Positions 50,791-59,889 of a DNA stretch of 64,000 nucleotides are shown here, one piece after another; within the stretch, counting starts at the first letter, position 1; every line of letters starts with the position of its first letter. The notes under the pieces are model-generated. The model was not told where the DNA came from, made no database searches, and saw only the letters and a list, made by a program, of their open reading frames with translations. The position numbers and the translations under genes are program-made. The stretch is taken from assembly GCA_903847975.1 (NCBI GenBank), contig CAINFC010000216.1:42862-106861 (forward strand), in the 5' to 3' direction. Source of the DNA: an uncultured Acidobacteriota bacterium (GTDB lineage: Bacteria; Acidobacteriota; UBA6911; CAINFC01).

Positions 50791-53664
50791 TCAGCGGAAG
50801 TTTTCCACCAGGAGGAGGTCCGAGCCGGCCAGATCGATCTGGGAGAAGAGAAGGCGCCGGCCGTCGGGCGACAGGCTAAGCCCGCTGGCCGGGGGTTTGT
50901 CCAGCGTATGGACCGGCTGAATCCGGCGGGTGGCCGAATCGAAAAAGCAGATCGGATATTTCCCGCCCTGTGCGGGAGCCAGGTAATAAACCCCTTGTTC
51001 CGAAACGGCCACGCAGAAGACGGACAGAATTTCCGGCAGAACTTCCTCTGCCTGCGATTCGGTTCCCCCGAGCGGCATCCGCCAGAGCGAGTTGGACGAG
51101 GATTGCCGCTCGAGTCCCGTGTCGTGGCGTTTGCCGTAGTAAAGAAATTTCCCGTCGGGGGATTCCATGGCGCCGGTCCCACCCCGGGAGGTGATCTGCA
51201 CCGCCTCTTTCGATCCGGTTTTCCCGTCGATCCGGAAAAGATTCCACCCGTCGCCTGTCGAACGGGAGAAATAGATCACCTCGCCGGCGCCCGGGGAAAC
51301 ATTTCCGGAAGGGAACCGGAGATCGCCAAGCATCATGGATCGCCGGCCGCTGTCGGTATCCACGGCCCAAAGGTGCTGCTGCCCCTGATCGGGTGCGGTG
51401 TAGACAATGCGGTGGCTGTCCGGAAACCACCCCACGAGACGGCCCTTGGCGCTGAGCTCGCCCTGGGTAAGCGACCTGGCTTCGGAGCCGTCGGCACCGG
51501 CAAGCCAGATTTCGATCCGCCCGCTGCGGTCCGAGAAAAAAGCGATCTTCCGTCCGTCCGGGGACCAGAAGGCGTTCCAGTCCCTTCGGCTACTGACGAT
51601 CAGCGGCTTGGGAGGCGCTCCCGCCTGCAGGTCGAGGCACCAGATATTGCTGTCGACCGTTTCGCGCTCCAGTACCAGGCGGTTGACATGAGGTGCCGCG
51701 GCGATGGAACCGATGCCGTCCACCGCCAGCGGAATCTGTTCCGGGGGAGTGCCGTCGGGCCGGATCCTCCAAAGCCCGCTGGTGCCCTCGTAATCCATGG
51801 AGACAACCGTGCTTCCTCCATCGGGAGACTCCGCCGATCCCCGCACCAGTCCGTTGAAGCGGGTGATAGGTCGAACCTCCCCCTGGCTCTGGTATTGGGG
51901 GCCGAGCGGCAGTTCGAAGAGGTCTCCCGTGGAAAGACCGCTCATGCGCCAGAAGCGGAGAGGCGAGTCCGGCGAGGAAATGGTTCCGAATAAGTCGTTG
52001 CTCCCTTTGGGCGGCGGCGGGGTCAACGGGCGGCGCTCGCCCGTATCCAGCGCCACCAGCCAGATTCCGTTGCGACCTTCCTTGAACCGGTCGGTGATCA
52101 GGATGGATCGCCCGTCCGGTGTCCAGGAAGCGGAGCCTATCGGCGATCTGGAATCGGCCACCTTGCGCTCCGGTCCGCCGAGAGCCGGCATCAGAAAAAA
52201 ATCCCACTGCCACGGGCTCCCCCGGGCGAATAGAATCTGTTGCCCGTCCGGCGACCATTTCGGGGCGGTGTCGACTTCCGGGGCGGTCGTCCTCCGCAGC
52301 GGATGGTTGGTTCCCACCTGCAGCAGATAAATGTCGAAATTATCCCCGGAGGGTCCGGACCAGCTGAACGACACCATTTTGCCGTCCGGGGACAAACCTG
52401 GGGTTCGCTCCATTCCCGGCAGGGTGGTCAGGGGAACGACCCGTGCGGAGGGAGATAAACGGTCGGAATTTGACGAAAAGTACCAGGCGCCGCCCAGAGC
52501 GGCCAGGAGGGCGGCACCCGCCGCTGCAGCCGCAAAAAATATTCCTATGCGGAAGCGCATTTTGCGTTCCGGGAGAAAAAGGATTCCCGATTCGAACTCC
52601 CGCCTGAGCTCCTCCAGTGCATTCCGCAATTCCGCCATGGAAGGAAACCGTTTTTCCGGATCCTTTTGCAGGCAGCGGGCCACGATGCTTTCCAGCGTTT
52701 TGGGAATGCCAGTCACAATTGCCCCGACTGGTTTGGGGTCTTCCCGGAGAATGGCCGCCAGGGTGGCCAGGCAGGTGGCGCCCGTGAAAGCCTGCTTCCC
52801 GGTCAGCATTTCATAGAGCACCGAGCCCAGGCTGAAAATGTCGCTGCGGATCTCGACCGGCCGCCCTTCGGCCTGTTCGGGGGACATATAGCCCACCGTT
52901 CCGATGATGGATCCCTCCTGGGTGTACTGAGAGATCAGGGTGTGGGTAACGTCGGACTCCTTTCCCGGCGAAGTTTCAATCAGCTTGGCGAGTCCGAAAT
53001 CGAGTATTTTGGGCCGGCCGTCCAGGGTCAGCATGATGTTGCCCGGCTTGAGGTCGCGGTGGACGATGCCGGCCGTATGCGCCTTGTCCAGCGCATCGGC
53101 GATGGCTACGGCGATCCGCAAAACCTGACCCACCGGCATTCCTTCCGGGGGGATCAGGCGGTTCAGGGGATTCCCTTCTATGTGCTCCATGACCAGGAAA
53201 TCCAGGCCGTCTTCGGTGCCGATGTCGTGCACGGTGACGATGTTCGGGTGGTTCAGCGCGGAGGCCGTGCGGGCTTCCTGCAGAAAGCGGTCCCTGCGTC
53301 GCGGGTCCGAGGTGAAGCCGGGCGGAAGAATTTTTACCGCCACCGTGCGGCCCAGCCGGACATCCTGCCCGAGGTAAACCTGGCCCATGCCGCCCTCTCC
53401 GAGCATGGAGCTTAGCCGGTAGGAGCCCAGCTTTCGCCCCTCCGGCGGGTCCGTGGTCGGCCGGTTCCGGCCTTGCGGGGCTACCGGGCTTCCCGGCAGG
53501 CCCGCGGCGGGCGGATAGTCGGTCAGCAGGGACAGCACTTCATGGAGCAGTTCCTGGTCGCCGGCACAGCGCTCCTGAATCCAGCGGCTGCGCGAATCCT
53601 GCGGCTTCTGACCTGCCAGGCGGACTATTTCCGCGGCATGTAACCGGCGATCCTGCATTGTCAT
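50791..53664 (-). CDS. PknB-type Ser/Thr kinase with TolB-like beta-propeller
   Basis: 957 residues from the ATG giving MTMQDRRLH. The kinase domain (about 81-345) has the Gly loop GEGGMGQVYLG (from 89), AVKI with K111, HRDLKPGN (202-209), DFGLAK (222-227) and SPEQAEGR. A single membrane segment at 373-397 (FAAAAAGAALLAALG) puts the C-terminus outside. The C-terminal 550 residues have repeated SPDGK-type strands (LSPDGKMVSFSW, WSPDGQQILFAR, WTPDGRSILITD) typical of WD40-like PD40/TolB propellers. The protein is a membrane receptor kinase common in Acidobacteriota. It is divergent from the tricorn gene, which carries a similar propeller. Confidence 0.9.
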   Translation of the reverse strand: MTMQDRRLHAAEIVRLAGQKPQDSRSRWIQERCAGDQELLHEVLSLLTDYPPAAGLPGSPVAPQGRNRPTTDPPEGRKLGSYRLSSMLGEGGMGQVYLGQDVRLGRTVAVKILPPGFTSDPRRRDRFLQEARTASALNHPNIVTVHDIGTEDGLDFLVMEHIEGNPLNRLIPPEGMPVGQVLRIAVAIADALDKAHTAGIVHRDLKPGNIMLTLDGRPKILDFGLAKLIETSPGKESDVTHTLISQYTQEGSIIGTVGYMSPEQAEGRPVEIRSDIFSLGSVLYEMLTGKQAFTGATCLATLAAILREDPKPVGAIVTGIPKTLESIVARCLQKDPEKRFPSMAELRNALEELRREFESGILFLPERKMRFRIGIFFAAAAAGAALLAALGGAWYFSSNSDRLSPSARVVPLTTLPGMERTPGLSPDGKMVSFSWSGPSGDNFDIYLLQVGTNHPLRRTTAPEVDTAPKWSPDGQQILFARGSPWQWDFFLMPALGGPERKVADSRSPIGSASWTPDGRSILITDRFKEGRNGIWLVALDTGERRPLTPPPPKGSNDLFGTISSPDSPLRFWRMSGLSTGDLFELPLGPQYQSQGEVRPITRFNGLVRGSAESPDGGSTVVSMDYEGTSGLWRIRPDGTPPEQIPLAVDGIGSIAAAPHVNRLVLERETVDSNIWCLDLQAGAPPKPLIVSSRRDWNAFWSPDGRKIAFFSDRSGRIEIWLAGADGSEARSLTQGELSAKGRLVGWFPDSHRIVYTAPDQGQQHLWAVDTDSGRRSMMLGDLRFPSGNVSPGAGEVIYFSRSTGDGWNLFRIDGKTGSKEAVQITSRGGTGAMESPDGKFLYYGKRHDTGLERQSSSNSLWRMPLGGTESQAEEVLPEILSVFCVAVSEQGVYYLAPAQGGKYPICFFDSATRRIQPVHTLDKPPASGLSLSPDGRRLLFSQIDLAGSDLLLVENFR

Positions 53665-53861
53665 TTCTTTTCTTTCCGGATTGACCGGGGACGACACTCT
53701 TCCTTGGTTCCTTTGGGCCCGGCCGGGTGCGGCGGGGAGGGAAGGATTTTTTTTTACCGATCCGCGCGTCTTTCCATGGATCCCGGACTGCCCTGTTTCG
53801 TCTGCTTCCGGCAGCTTCCCTCTCGGAGGATGGAACCTCCCAGGCTAGCCGCCTCCTGAGG

Positions 53862-53890
53862 AGTGTACTGAAAATTAGGATTGAAATCAA
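53862..53890 (-). promoter_or_regulatory. Promoter for the kinase gene
   Basis: On the minus strand, TTGATT (53885-53890) and TACACT (53862-53867) are separated by 17 bp. It is about 200 bp upstream of the kinase start. The rest of the 422-bp divergent gap (53665-54086) shows only this and the tricorn promoter. Confidence 0.55.
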
Positions 53891-53989
53891 GGGAAGGCGG
53901 GAAGCCATACCGGATTCCGGGGACCCCTTTTCCGCAAGGGTTATCGGGCGAATCGCACCGGCGCAAAAGCGCCTGCCGGGCCGGACTTC

Positions 53990-54018
53990 TTGATTCCCGG
54001 TACAGCGCCTTCTATAAT
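53990..54018 (+). promoter_or_regulatory. Promoter for the tricorn protease gene
   Basis: TTGATT (53990-53995), 17 bp spacer, perfect TATAAT (54013-54018). The message would have a leader of about 60 bases before the TTG start, which has AAAGGAG eight bases upstream. Confidence 0.65.
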
Positions 54019-54086
54019 TAACGCATGTCCGAAAAGGAAAAAAGCATTCGTTTGTCCTCGTATTTCCGATAAAAGGAGTATCTGTC

Positions 54087-57000
54087 TTGAAAAAGCTTCT
54101 GGATTCCTTCTGGATTGCCATGTTTTGCATGCTTCTGTTGCCGCCGTTCCTTGGCGGGCAAACCAAACTGCTGCGCTTCCCGGATATCGCCGGAAACCAG
54201 CTGGTCTTCTGCTACGGCGGCGACCTCTGGACGGCTCCTGCCGGCGGAGGCAGTGCGGTGCGGCTGACAGCCCATCCGGGACTGGAGCTGTTTCCCAGAT
54301 TTTCGCCCGACGGGAAGTGGATCGCCTTCACCGGACAGTATGACGGCGATGAGCAGGTTTATGTCATTCCGGCGGGCGGCGGCGTGCCGCGGCAGCTGAC
54401 CTTTTATCCGGCACGCGGGCCTCTGGCCCCGCGGCACGGCTACGACAACCAGGTCTACGGCTGGACGCCGGACGGCGCCTCGGTGCTCTTCCGTTCCATG
54501 CGGGACGCCGGCGGCGGTTCCCGAACCAGGCTTTATACCGTGGCGGTCGCCGGTGGGCCGGAGCGGGCCCTGCCGATGCCCACGGCCGGCGCCGGGGATT
54601 TTTCCCCCGATGCCCAGCGGATGGTCTACTCGCCGCTGTTTCGCGATTTCCGGCACTGGAAGCGCTATGAAGGCGGATGGGCGCAGGATCTTTTTCTTTT
54701 CGACATGAAAACCTCTGCCCTGACCCCGGTGTCGCCAAGCCTGCGCACGGAGCGCGATCCGATGTGGATGGGGGACGCCATCTGCTTTGTCTCCGACCGC
54801 GACGGGGTGCTTAACCTTTATATGTACGGCCTGAAGGACGGCAAGGTCGTCCAGCTGACCAGGAACACCGTATGGGATGTCCGCTGGGCCAGCTCGGACA
54901 ACGCCCGGAATATCGTTTACGAGCTGAACGGAGAGCTGCACATTTACGATATCAAGGCAAAATCGGACCGGGCGGTAAGTGTCCTTGTTCCGAGCGACGG
55001 AGTGGCCATGCGCCCCTCGCACCTGGCGGTGGAACGGAACATCGAGTCTTTTTCGCTCAGCCCCAAAGGGGAAAGGGCGCTGTTTACGGCGCGCGGCGAT
55101 ATCTTTACCGTTCCCATCGAGAAGGGGCCGACCCGGAACCTGACCAACTCCTCCGGGGCGCATGACCGCAGCGCCGGCTGGTCCCCGGACGGAACACGGA
55201 TCGCCTTTGTATCCGACCGCAGCGGAGAGGACGAAATCTGGCTGATCGACCAGGCCGGCGGCGGTGAGCCGGTCCGCCTGACCAGCGACGGAAGCTGCAT
55301 GCGCTTTGCCCCGGAGTGGTCGCCCGACGGGAAACTCCTCGCCTTCAGCGACAGCGAAGGGAGACTGTTTGTTCTGACCGTCGCCGACCGTAAGACCGTT
55401 CTGGTGGCCGATGACGAGCGGGGAAGAATCCGGGATTACACCTGGGCATCGAAAGGCGGATGGCTGGCTTTTACCTTAAGCAATCCGAACAACACCCGCT
55501 CCCTCTACCTGTGGAGCGCCGGCGACGGGCGGAAGCACCGGGTAACGGACGAATTTTTCGGTGTCGGCTCGCCGGCCTGGGATCCTGAAGGCAAGTACCT
55601 GTTTTTCCTGAGCGACCGCGATTACGCGCCGCAGATCAGCGGGCTGGAGTGGAACTTCGCCGGGAACCGTACAACCGGGATCTTCGCCATGGCTCTTCGC
55701 AAGGACATCCCCCACCTCTTCCCGCCGCAGAGCGATGAGGTTTCCCTCCCGGCGGAAGGCAAGGAGAAGTCGGGCGAGAAGACTGTCGGGGAAGCCGGAG
55801 CCAGGGCGGAAGAAAAAAAGCCGGAAAAGAAAGAGGAGGGCGACCTGTCGATTGACCTGGATGGCCTGGCCTCCCGCGTGGTCCGGGTTCCGGTGGCGGC
55901 CGATAACCTCGACGGCCTGTCGGTCATCAAGGGCCACCTCCTTTACGCCAAGAGCGGGGCGCCGTTTTACGGACGCGAATCCTACGCGCGGACCTCGCTC
56001 TGGATTTTTTCCCTCAAGGACCGCGAGGAATCGCTGTTGGCCGAAGACATCAGCGGCGCGGCCCTTTCGGCGGACGGGAGCAAAATCCTGGTCCGTCAGG
56101 GGCGGTCCTTTAACCTCTATGAAGCCCGTCCCAAGGTCAAGGAAAAGAAGACGGTTTCCACCGCCGGACTGGCTGTGGACCGGGTCCCGGCGCAGGAGTG
56201 GGAGGAGGTCTTCAACGAAGTCTGGCGTCGGTACCGGGACTTCTTCTATGTCCGGAACATGCACGGTTATGACTGGAAAGCCATCGGCGACCGCTACCGG
56301 GCCTGGCTCCCCCACGTGGCCCACCGCTCCGACCTGAATTACGTGCTGACCGAAATGGTGGCGGAGCTGAACGTCGGGCACGCCTATATCGAAGGCGGAG
56401 ACTTCCTATTGCCGGAGCGTCCGCGGGTCGCTCTTCCCGGGTGTCGCTTCGAGCCGGATGCCGCTTCCGGGCGCTTTCGCATCGCCAGGATTTTCCGGGG
56501 GCAGAATGAAGAAGAGCGGTATCGCAGCCCCCTCACCGAGGTGGGTATCGGCGTCAAGGAGGGGGAATATGTGCTGGCCATCGACGGAGTGGATTTGAAA
56601 ACCACGGATAATCCTTACCGGCTGCTGCAGCACAAGACCCATCCGGTAACCCTGACGGTCAACGGCTCCCCGACATCGGAAGGTGCCCGCCGGGTGACCT
56701 ACCGGCCGGTGGAATCGGAAGAAAGCCTGATCTACCTCGACTGGGTGCTGCACAACTACGAGCAGGTCACCCGGATGAGCGACGGTCAGATCGGCTACCT
56801 GCACATTCCGGACATGGGCGCCCCGGGGATCGCCGAGTTCATCAAGTGGTTTTATCCGCAGGTCCGCAAGCAGGGGCTGGTGGTGGATGTCCGTTCCAAC
56901 GGCGGAGGAAACGTTTCCCAGTGGATCATCGAGCGCCTGGACAACCGGTTGCTGGGAACCCGCTTCGGCCGCAGCAACTGGCCCGGCACCTACCCGGAAG

Positions 57001-57401
57001 TGGTATTCCAGGGGCACAAAGCATGCCTGCTGAATGAGACTTCGGCCTCCGACGGCGATATTTTCCCCTTCATGTTCCGGCAGGCCGGCCTGGGTCCCCT
57101 GATCGGCAAGCGGTCCTGGGGCGGGGTGGTGGGCATCTCCAACACCGGCCCGCTTCTCGACGGCGGGACGGTCTTTGTGCCCCTGTCCGGAACCAATGCG
57201 CCGGACGGCTCCTGGGTGATTGAAGGCCACGGGGTGGACCCGGATATCTTTGTGGAAAACGACCCCCGATCGGTCATCGAAGGCCGCGACCTGCAGCTGG
57301 AGCGTGCGGTCGCCGAAATCAAGAAGGCCATCGCCGGAAAGCCGGTGAAGCTCCCGGCAAGGCCCGCGGAACCCGTAAAAACTCCGAAACCCCTCCCCTA
57401 G
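54087..57401 (+). CDS. Tricorn protease homologue
   Basis: 1104 residues from a TTG start chosen for its AAAGGAG ribosome binding site. A signal peptide (MKKLLDSFWIAMFCMLLLPP) implies export. The first half has two propellers (LFPRFSPDGKWIAFTG, AGWSPDGTRIAFVS, WSPDGKLLAFSD), then a lysine-rich linker (KPEKKEEGD), a PDZ-like part (ISPLTEVGIGVKEGEYVLAIDG region) and a protease core: VGHAYIEGG with H765, and ETSASDGDIF with S988-D989, equivalent to tricorn His746 and Ser965-Asp966. It would degrade peptides in the periplasm or outside. Length matches the family. It is divergent from the kinase-propeller gene. Confidence 0.92.
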   Translation: MKKLLDSFWIAMFCMLLLPPFLGGQTKLLRFPDIAGNQLVFCYGGDLWTAPAGGGSAVRLTAHPGLELFPRFSPDGKWIAFTGQYDGDEQVYVIPAGGGVPRQLTFYPARGPLAPRHGYDNQVYGWTPDGASVLFRSMRDAGGGSRTRLYTVAVAGGPERALPMPTAGAGDFSPDAQRMVYSPLFRDFRHWKRYEGGWAQDLFLFDMKTSALTPVSPSLRTERDPMWMGDAICFVSDRDGVLNLYMYGLKDGKVVQLTRNTVWDVRWASSDNARNIVYELNGELHIYDIKAKSDRAVSVLVPSDGVAMRPSHLAVERNIESFSLSPKGERALFTARGDIFTVPIEKGPTRNLTNSSGAHDRSAGWSPDGTRIAFVSDRSGEDEIWLIDQAGGGEPVRLTSDGSCMRFAPEWSPDGKLLAFSDSEGRLFVLTVADRKTVLVADDERGRIRDYTWASKGGWLAFTLSNPNNTRSLYLWSAGDGRKHRVTDEFFGVGSPAWDPEGKYLFFLSDRDYAPQISGLEWNFAGNRTTGIFAMALRKDIPHLFPPQSDEVSLPAEGKEKSGEKTVGEAGARAEEKKPEKKEEGDLSIDLDGLASRVVRVPVAADNLDGLSVIKGHLLYAKSGAPFYGRESYARTSLWIFSLKDREESLLAEDISGAALSADGSKILVRQGRSFNLYEARPKVKEKKTVSTAGLAVDRVPAQEWEEVFNEVWRRYRDFFYVRNMHGYDWKAIGDRYRAWLPHVAHRSDLNYVLTEMVAELNVGHAYIEGGDFLLPERPRVALPGCRFEPDAASGRFRIARIFRGQNEEERYRSPLTEVGIGVKEGEYVLAIDGVDLKTTDNPYRLLQHKTHPVTLTVNGSPTSEGARRVTYRPVESEESLIYLDWVLHNYEQVTRMSDGQIGYLHIPDMGAPGIAEFIKWFYPQVRKQGLVVDVRSNGGGNVSQWIIERLDNRLLGTRFGRSNWPGTYPEVVFQGHKACLLNETSASDGDIFPFMFRQAGLGPLIGKRSWGGVVGISNTGPLLDGGTVFVPLSGTNAPDGSWVIEGHGVDPDIFVENDPRSVIEGRDLQLERAVAEIKKAIAGKPVKLPARPAEPVKTPKPLP

Positions 57402-57423
57402 CGCCGCGTGGCGGCCCTTTTTT

Positions 57424-57465
57424 GATGAAGCTGCAAAAAGTATCAGGGCTTTTTGCAGCTTCATC
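57424..57465 (+). terminator. Rho-independent terminator after tricorn protease
   Basis: GATGAAGCTGCAAAAAG and its perfect reverse complement flank the loop TATCAGGG (17-bp stem) and are followed by TTTTT (57466-57470). It starts 22 bases after the stop codon. Confidence 0.75.
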
Positions 57466-57528
57466 TTTTTGCGAAGCCATCAACCCCGATAGCCCGGCAA
57501 AAAGGCGCCATCTTCTTTCGGCCTGCCC

Positions 57529-57615
57529 TTTTGCCTTTCTTCCCGCTCTTTCTTTCTTCCTGTAAGCCTTTTCTTTTCACAGGAAGAGGGGGAAGACCAG
57601 GAAGGAAGAAAGAAG
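57529..57615. repeat. REP-like intergenic palindrome, copy E
   Basis: CTTTCTTTCTTCCTGTAAG faces TTCACAGGAAGAGGGGGAAG, and the right arm continues AGGAAGGAAGAAAG. It lies in the 405-bp gap between the tricorn and M1 genes, after the terminator and a GCGAAGCCATCA motif. Nothing else in the gap looks like a gene. Confidence 0.75.
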
Positions 57616-57806
57616 CCGTCCGTATATTTCGGAAGGGAAGAGGGACTTTGTACCGCTTCCTCTTTTTTTTCGGATCTTCCGAAAACAGCCTTGTAAAAAT
57701 TCGGTTTTTGTTTCAAAGTTCAGACCTTGTCGGGGAATACGCCCGGCCGGCAAGTCCGGCCGCGTTTTGCTGCAGCCTTTCATTCGAAATCCGTGATGAG
57801 GAAGCT

Positions 57807-59888
57807 ATGAACAAGTACATGCCGGGATGGTCTGCCCTCCTGTTGCTCCTGGCCGGTCTGGCGGCCGAGACAATGGCGGCGGAGCGCGATCCGGTGGTCG
57901 ATTACCGTATTCAGGCCAGGCTCGATGCGGCCAAAAAACGGGTCGAGGGGAACCTGCGCCTGGTCTGGCGAAATCCGTCCGGGGATTCCGTGCCGGATCT
58001 CTGGTTTCACCTGTACCTGAACGCCTTCAAAAACAACCGCACTACTTTTTATAAGGAATCCGGCGGAGTTCTGCGGCGGGATCGGATGTCCGGCGAGCAT
58101 TGGGGCTGGGTGGACATCACCTCGATGCGCCTTGCGGATGGAACCGACCTTTTGCGGGGGCTGACTTTCGAGCACCCGGACGACGACAATGCCGAGGACC
58201 AGACCGTAGCCCGGGTGGCGCTTCCATCCCCGGTCGGCCCGCGTCAGGATATCGCACTTGACATTGCTTTTACCTCCCAGCTTCCGGAGGTTTTTGCCCG
58301 GACGGGATTCAAGGGTGAATTCTTCATGGGCGCCCAGTGGTTCCCGAAAATCGGAGTGTATGAGCCGGCCGGCGTTCGGGATCGGAAGAGCGGCGGCTGG
58401 AACTGCCGCCAGTTCCACGCCCATTCCGAGTTTTACGCCGACTTCGGGCACTACCGGGTGGATCTTGCTGTTCCGTCTTCCTTCGTGGTCGGGGCCACGG
58501 GGACAGAAACCTCCCGGAAGGACAACGGCGACGGGACTACCACCTATACTTTTGAGCAGTCCGACATTCACGATTTTGCCTGGACGGCCGATCCCCGGTT
58601 CGTGAAGCTGCAGCGCTCCTTTTCGGGGCGGGCCGACGTGACGGCCGGGGAATACCGGCAGGCGGCCGATCTGCTGGGCCGGTCACCCGAAGAGTTGCTC
58701 CTTTCGGATGTGGCCATTATTCTGCTGATTCCTCCCGCTCATCTGCCCCAGGCGGACCGGATCTTCGAGGGCGCCCGGCTGGGGCTTAAGTATTACGGCC
58801 TCTGGTACGGGCGCTATCCCTATCCGGTGCTGACCGTGGTCGATCCCCCCTTCGGGGCTACCGGTGCCGGCGGAATGGAATATCCCACGCTGATCACTGC
58901 CGGCACCTCCTGGCTTCTGAACCGCTGGCCTTTCGACAGGATCCGTGCCCCGGAAATGGTTACCGTTCACGAGTTCGGCCACCAGTTCTGGTACGGAATG
59001 GTGGGAAACAACGAATTCGAGGAGGCCTGGCTCGACGAGGGCATCAACAGCTATTCCACCGGAAAGGTCATGGAGAAGGGCTACGGACGGGATGCCACCC
59101 TCATCGATTTTCTGGGGCTGAGGCTGGGGGAAGAAGATATGATCCGCCTGCAAAACGGCCCCTGGATGAGGTACGACGCCATTCTCCAGCCGTCCTGGAA
59201 ATACCGGTCCAACTCTTACTCCTTCTACTCCTACACCAAGCCGGAAATCGCGCTGCGCACTCTGGAGAACTTTCTGGGGGAACCGGCCATGGCCCGCATT
59301 CTGCGCGCCTTTTTCGAACGCTTCCGGTTCCGGCATCCGGGCAGCCGGGATTTCTTCCGCACCGCCGAAGAGGTGGCGGGAAGAGATCTTGACTGGTTTT
59401 TCCGGCAGGCCATCGAGGGCCATGCCGTGCTGGATTACGGGGTGTCCGGCCTTTCGACGGAGAAAGTCCCGCCGTTCCGTGGGGTGATGGATCACCCCTC
59501 ACGGGGACGCATCACCGTCGGATCCGGCCAAAACGAGGGCCGGGGGAAAGACCGGGAACCGGAGGCGGCCGCGGAGGAGATCTACGATAACCGCTTTACG
59601 GTCCAGCGGCACGGAGATTTTGTCTTTCCTGTGGAGGTTGAATACAAGATCCAGGGGCAGCCTCCCGTGAGGTTGTCGTGGGACGGATCCGGGCGGTGGA
59701 TCGAATACCGCTTCCCCGGAAAGGCGCCCCTGGAATGGGCGCGCGTCGATCCGGAATACAAGGTGCTTCTGGATGTCGACTGGAACAACAACTGGGTGCG
59801 GGCCCGGGCGGACCGCAAGGCGGCGGCCAAATGGTCCGCGCAGTGGCTCTACTGGATGCAAAACCTGATCTGCCTGCTGGGGAGCTGA
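57807..59888 (+). CDS. Exported M1 family (gluzincin) metallopeptidase
   Basis: 693 residues from an ATG with GAGGAAG upstream; an in-frame extension to 57453 would cross the repeat region and is rejected. A signal peptide (MNKYMPGWSALLLLLAGLAA) is present. An N-terminal beta domain (LDAAKKRVEGNLRLVWRN) precedes ATGAGGMEYPTLITAG, equivalent to the GAMEN exopeptidase motif, and the zinc site HEFGHQ (H388, H392) with E411 in LDEG, an HExxH-x18-E spacing. It fits the M1 branch common in Acidobacteriota and Bacteroidota. Aminopeptidase-like activity in the periplasm is likely. The stop is 1 base before the next ATG. Confidence 0.9.
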   Translation: MNKYMPGWSALLLLLAGLAAETMAAERDPVVDYRIQARLDAAKKRVEGNLRLVWRNPSGDSVPDLWFHLYLNAFKNNRTTFYKESGGVLRRDRMSGEHWGWVDITSMRLADGTDLLRGLTFEHPDDDNAEDQTVARVALPSPVGPRQDIALDIAFTSQLPEVFARTGFKGEFFMGAQWFPKIGVYEPAGVRDRKSGGWNCRQFHAHSEFYADFGHYRVDLAVPSSFVVGATGTETSRKDNGDGTTTYTFEQSDIHDFAWTADPRFVKLQRSFSGRADVTAGEYRQAADLLGRSPEELLLSDVAIILLIPPAHLPQADRIFEGARLGLKYYGLWYGRYPYPVLTVVDPPFGATGAGGMEYPTLITAGTSWLLNRWPFDRIRAPEMVTVHEFGHQFWYGMVGNNEFEEAWLDEGINSYSTGKVMEKGYGRDATLIDFLGLRLGEEDMIRLQNGPWMRYDAILQPSWKYRSNSYSFYSYTKPEIALRTLENFLGEPAMARILRAFFERFRFRHPGSRDFFRTAEEVAGRDLDWFFRQAIEGHAVLDYGVSGLSTEKVPPFRGVMDHPSRGRITVGSGQNEGRGKDREPEAAAEEIYDNRFTVQRHGDFVFPVEVEYKIQGQPPVRLSWDGSGRWIEYRFPGKAPLEWARVDPEYKVLLDVDWNNNWVRARADRKAAAKWSAQWLYWMQNLICLLGS

Positions 59889-59889
59889 T

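Noticed and set aside
53540..54166. 208-codon minus-strand frame spanning the kinase/tricorn gap
   Set aside because: It covers both consensus promoters and overlaps two real genes; composition is random-like.
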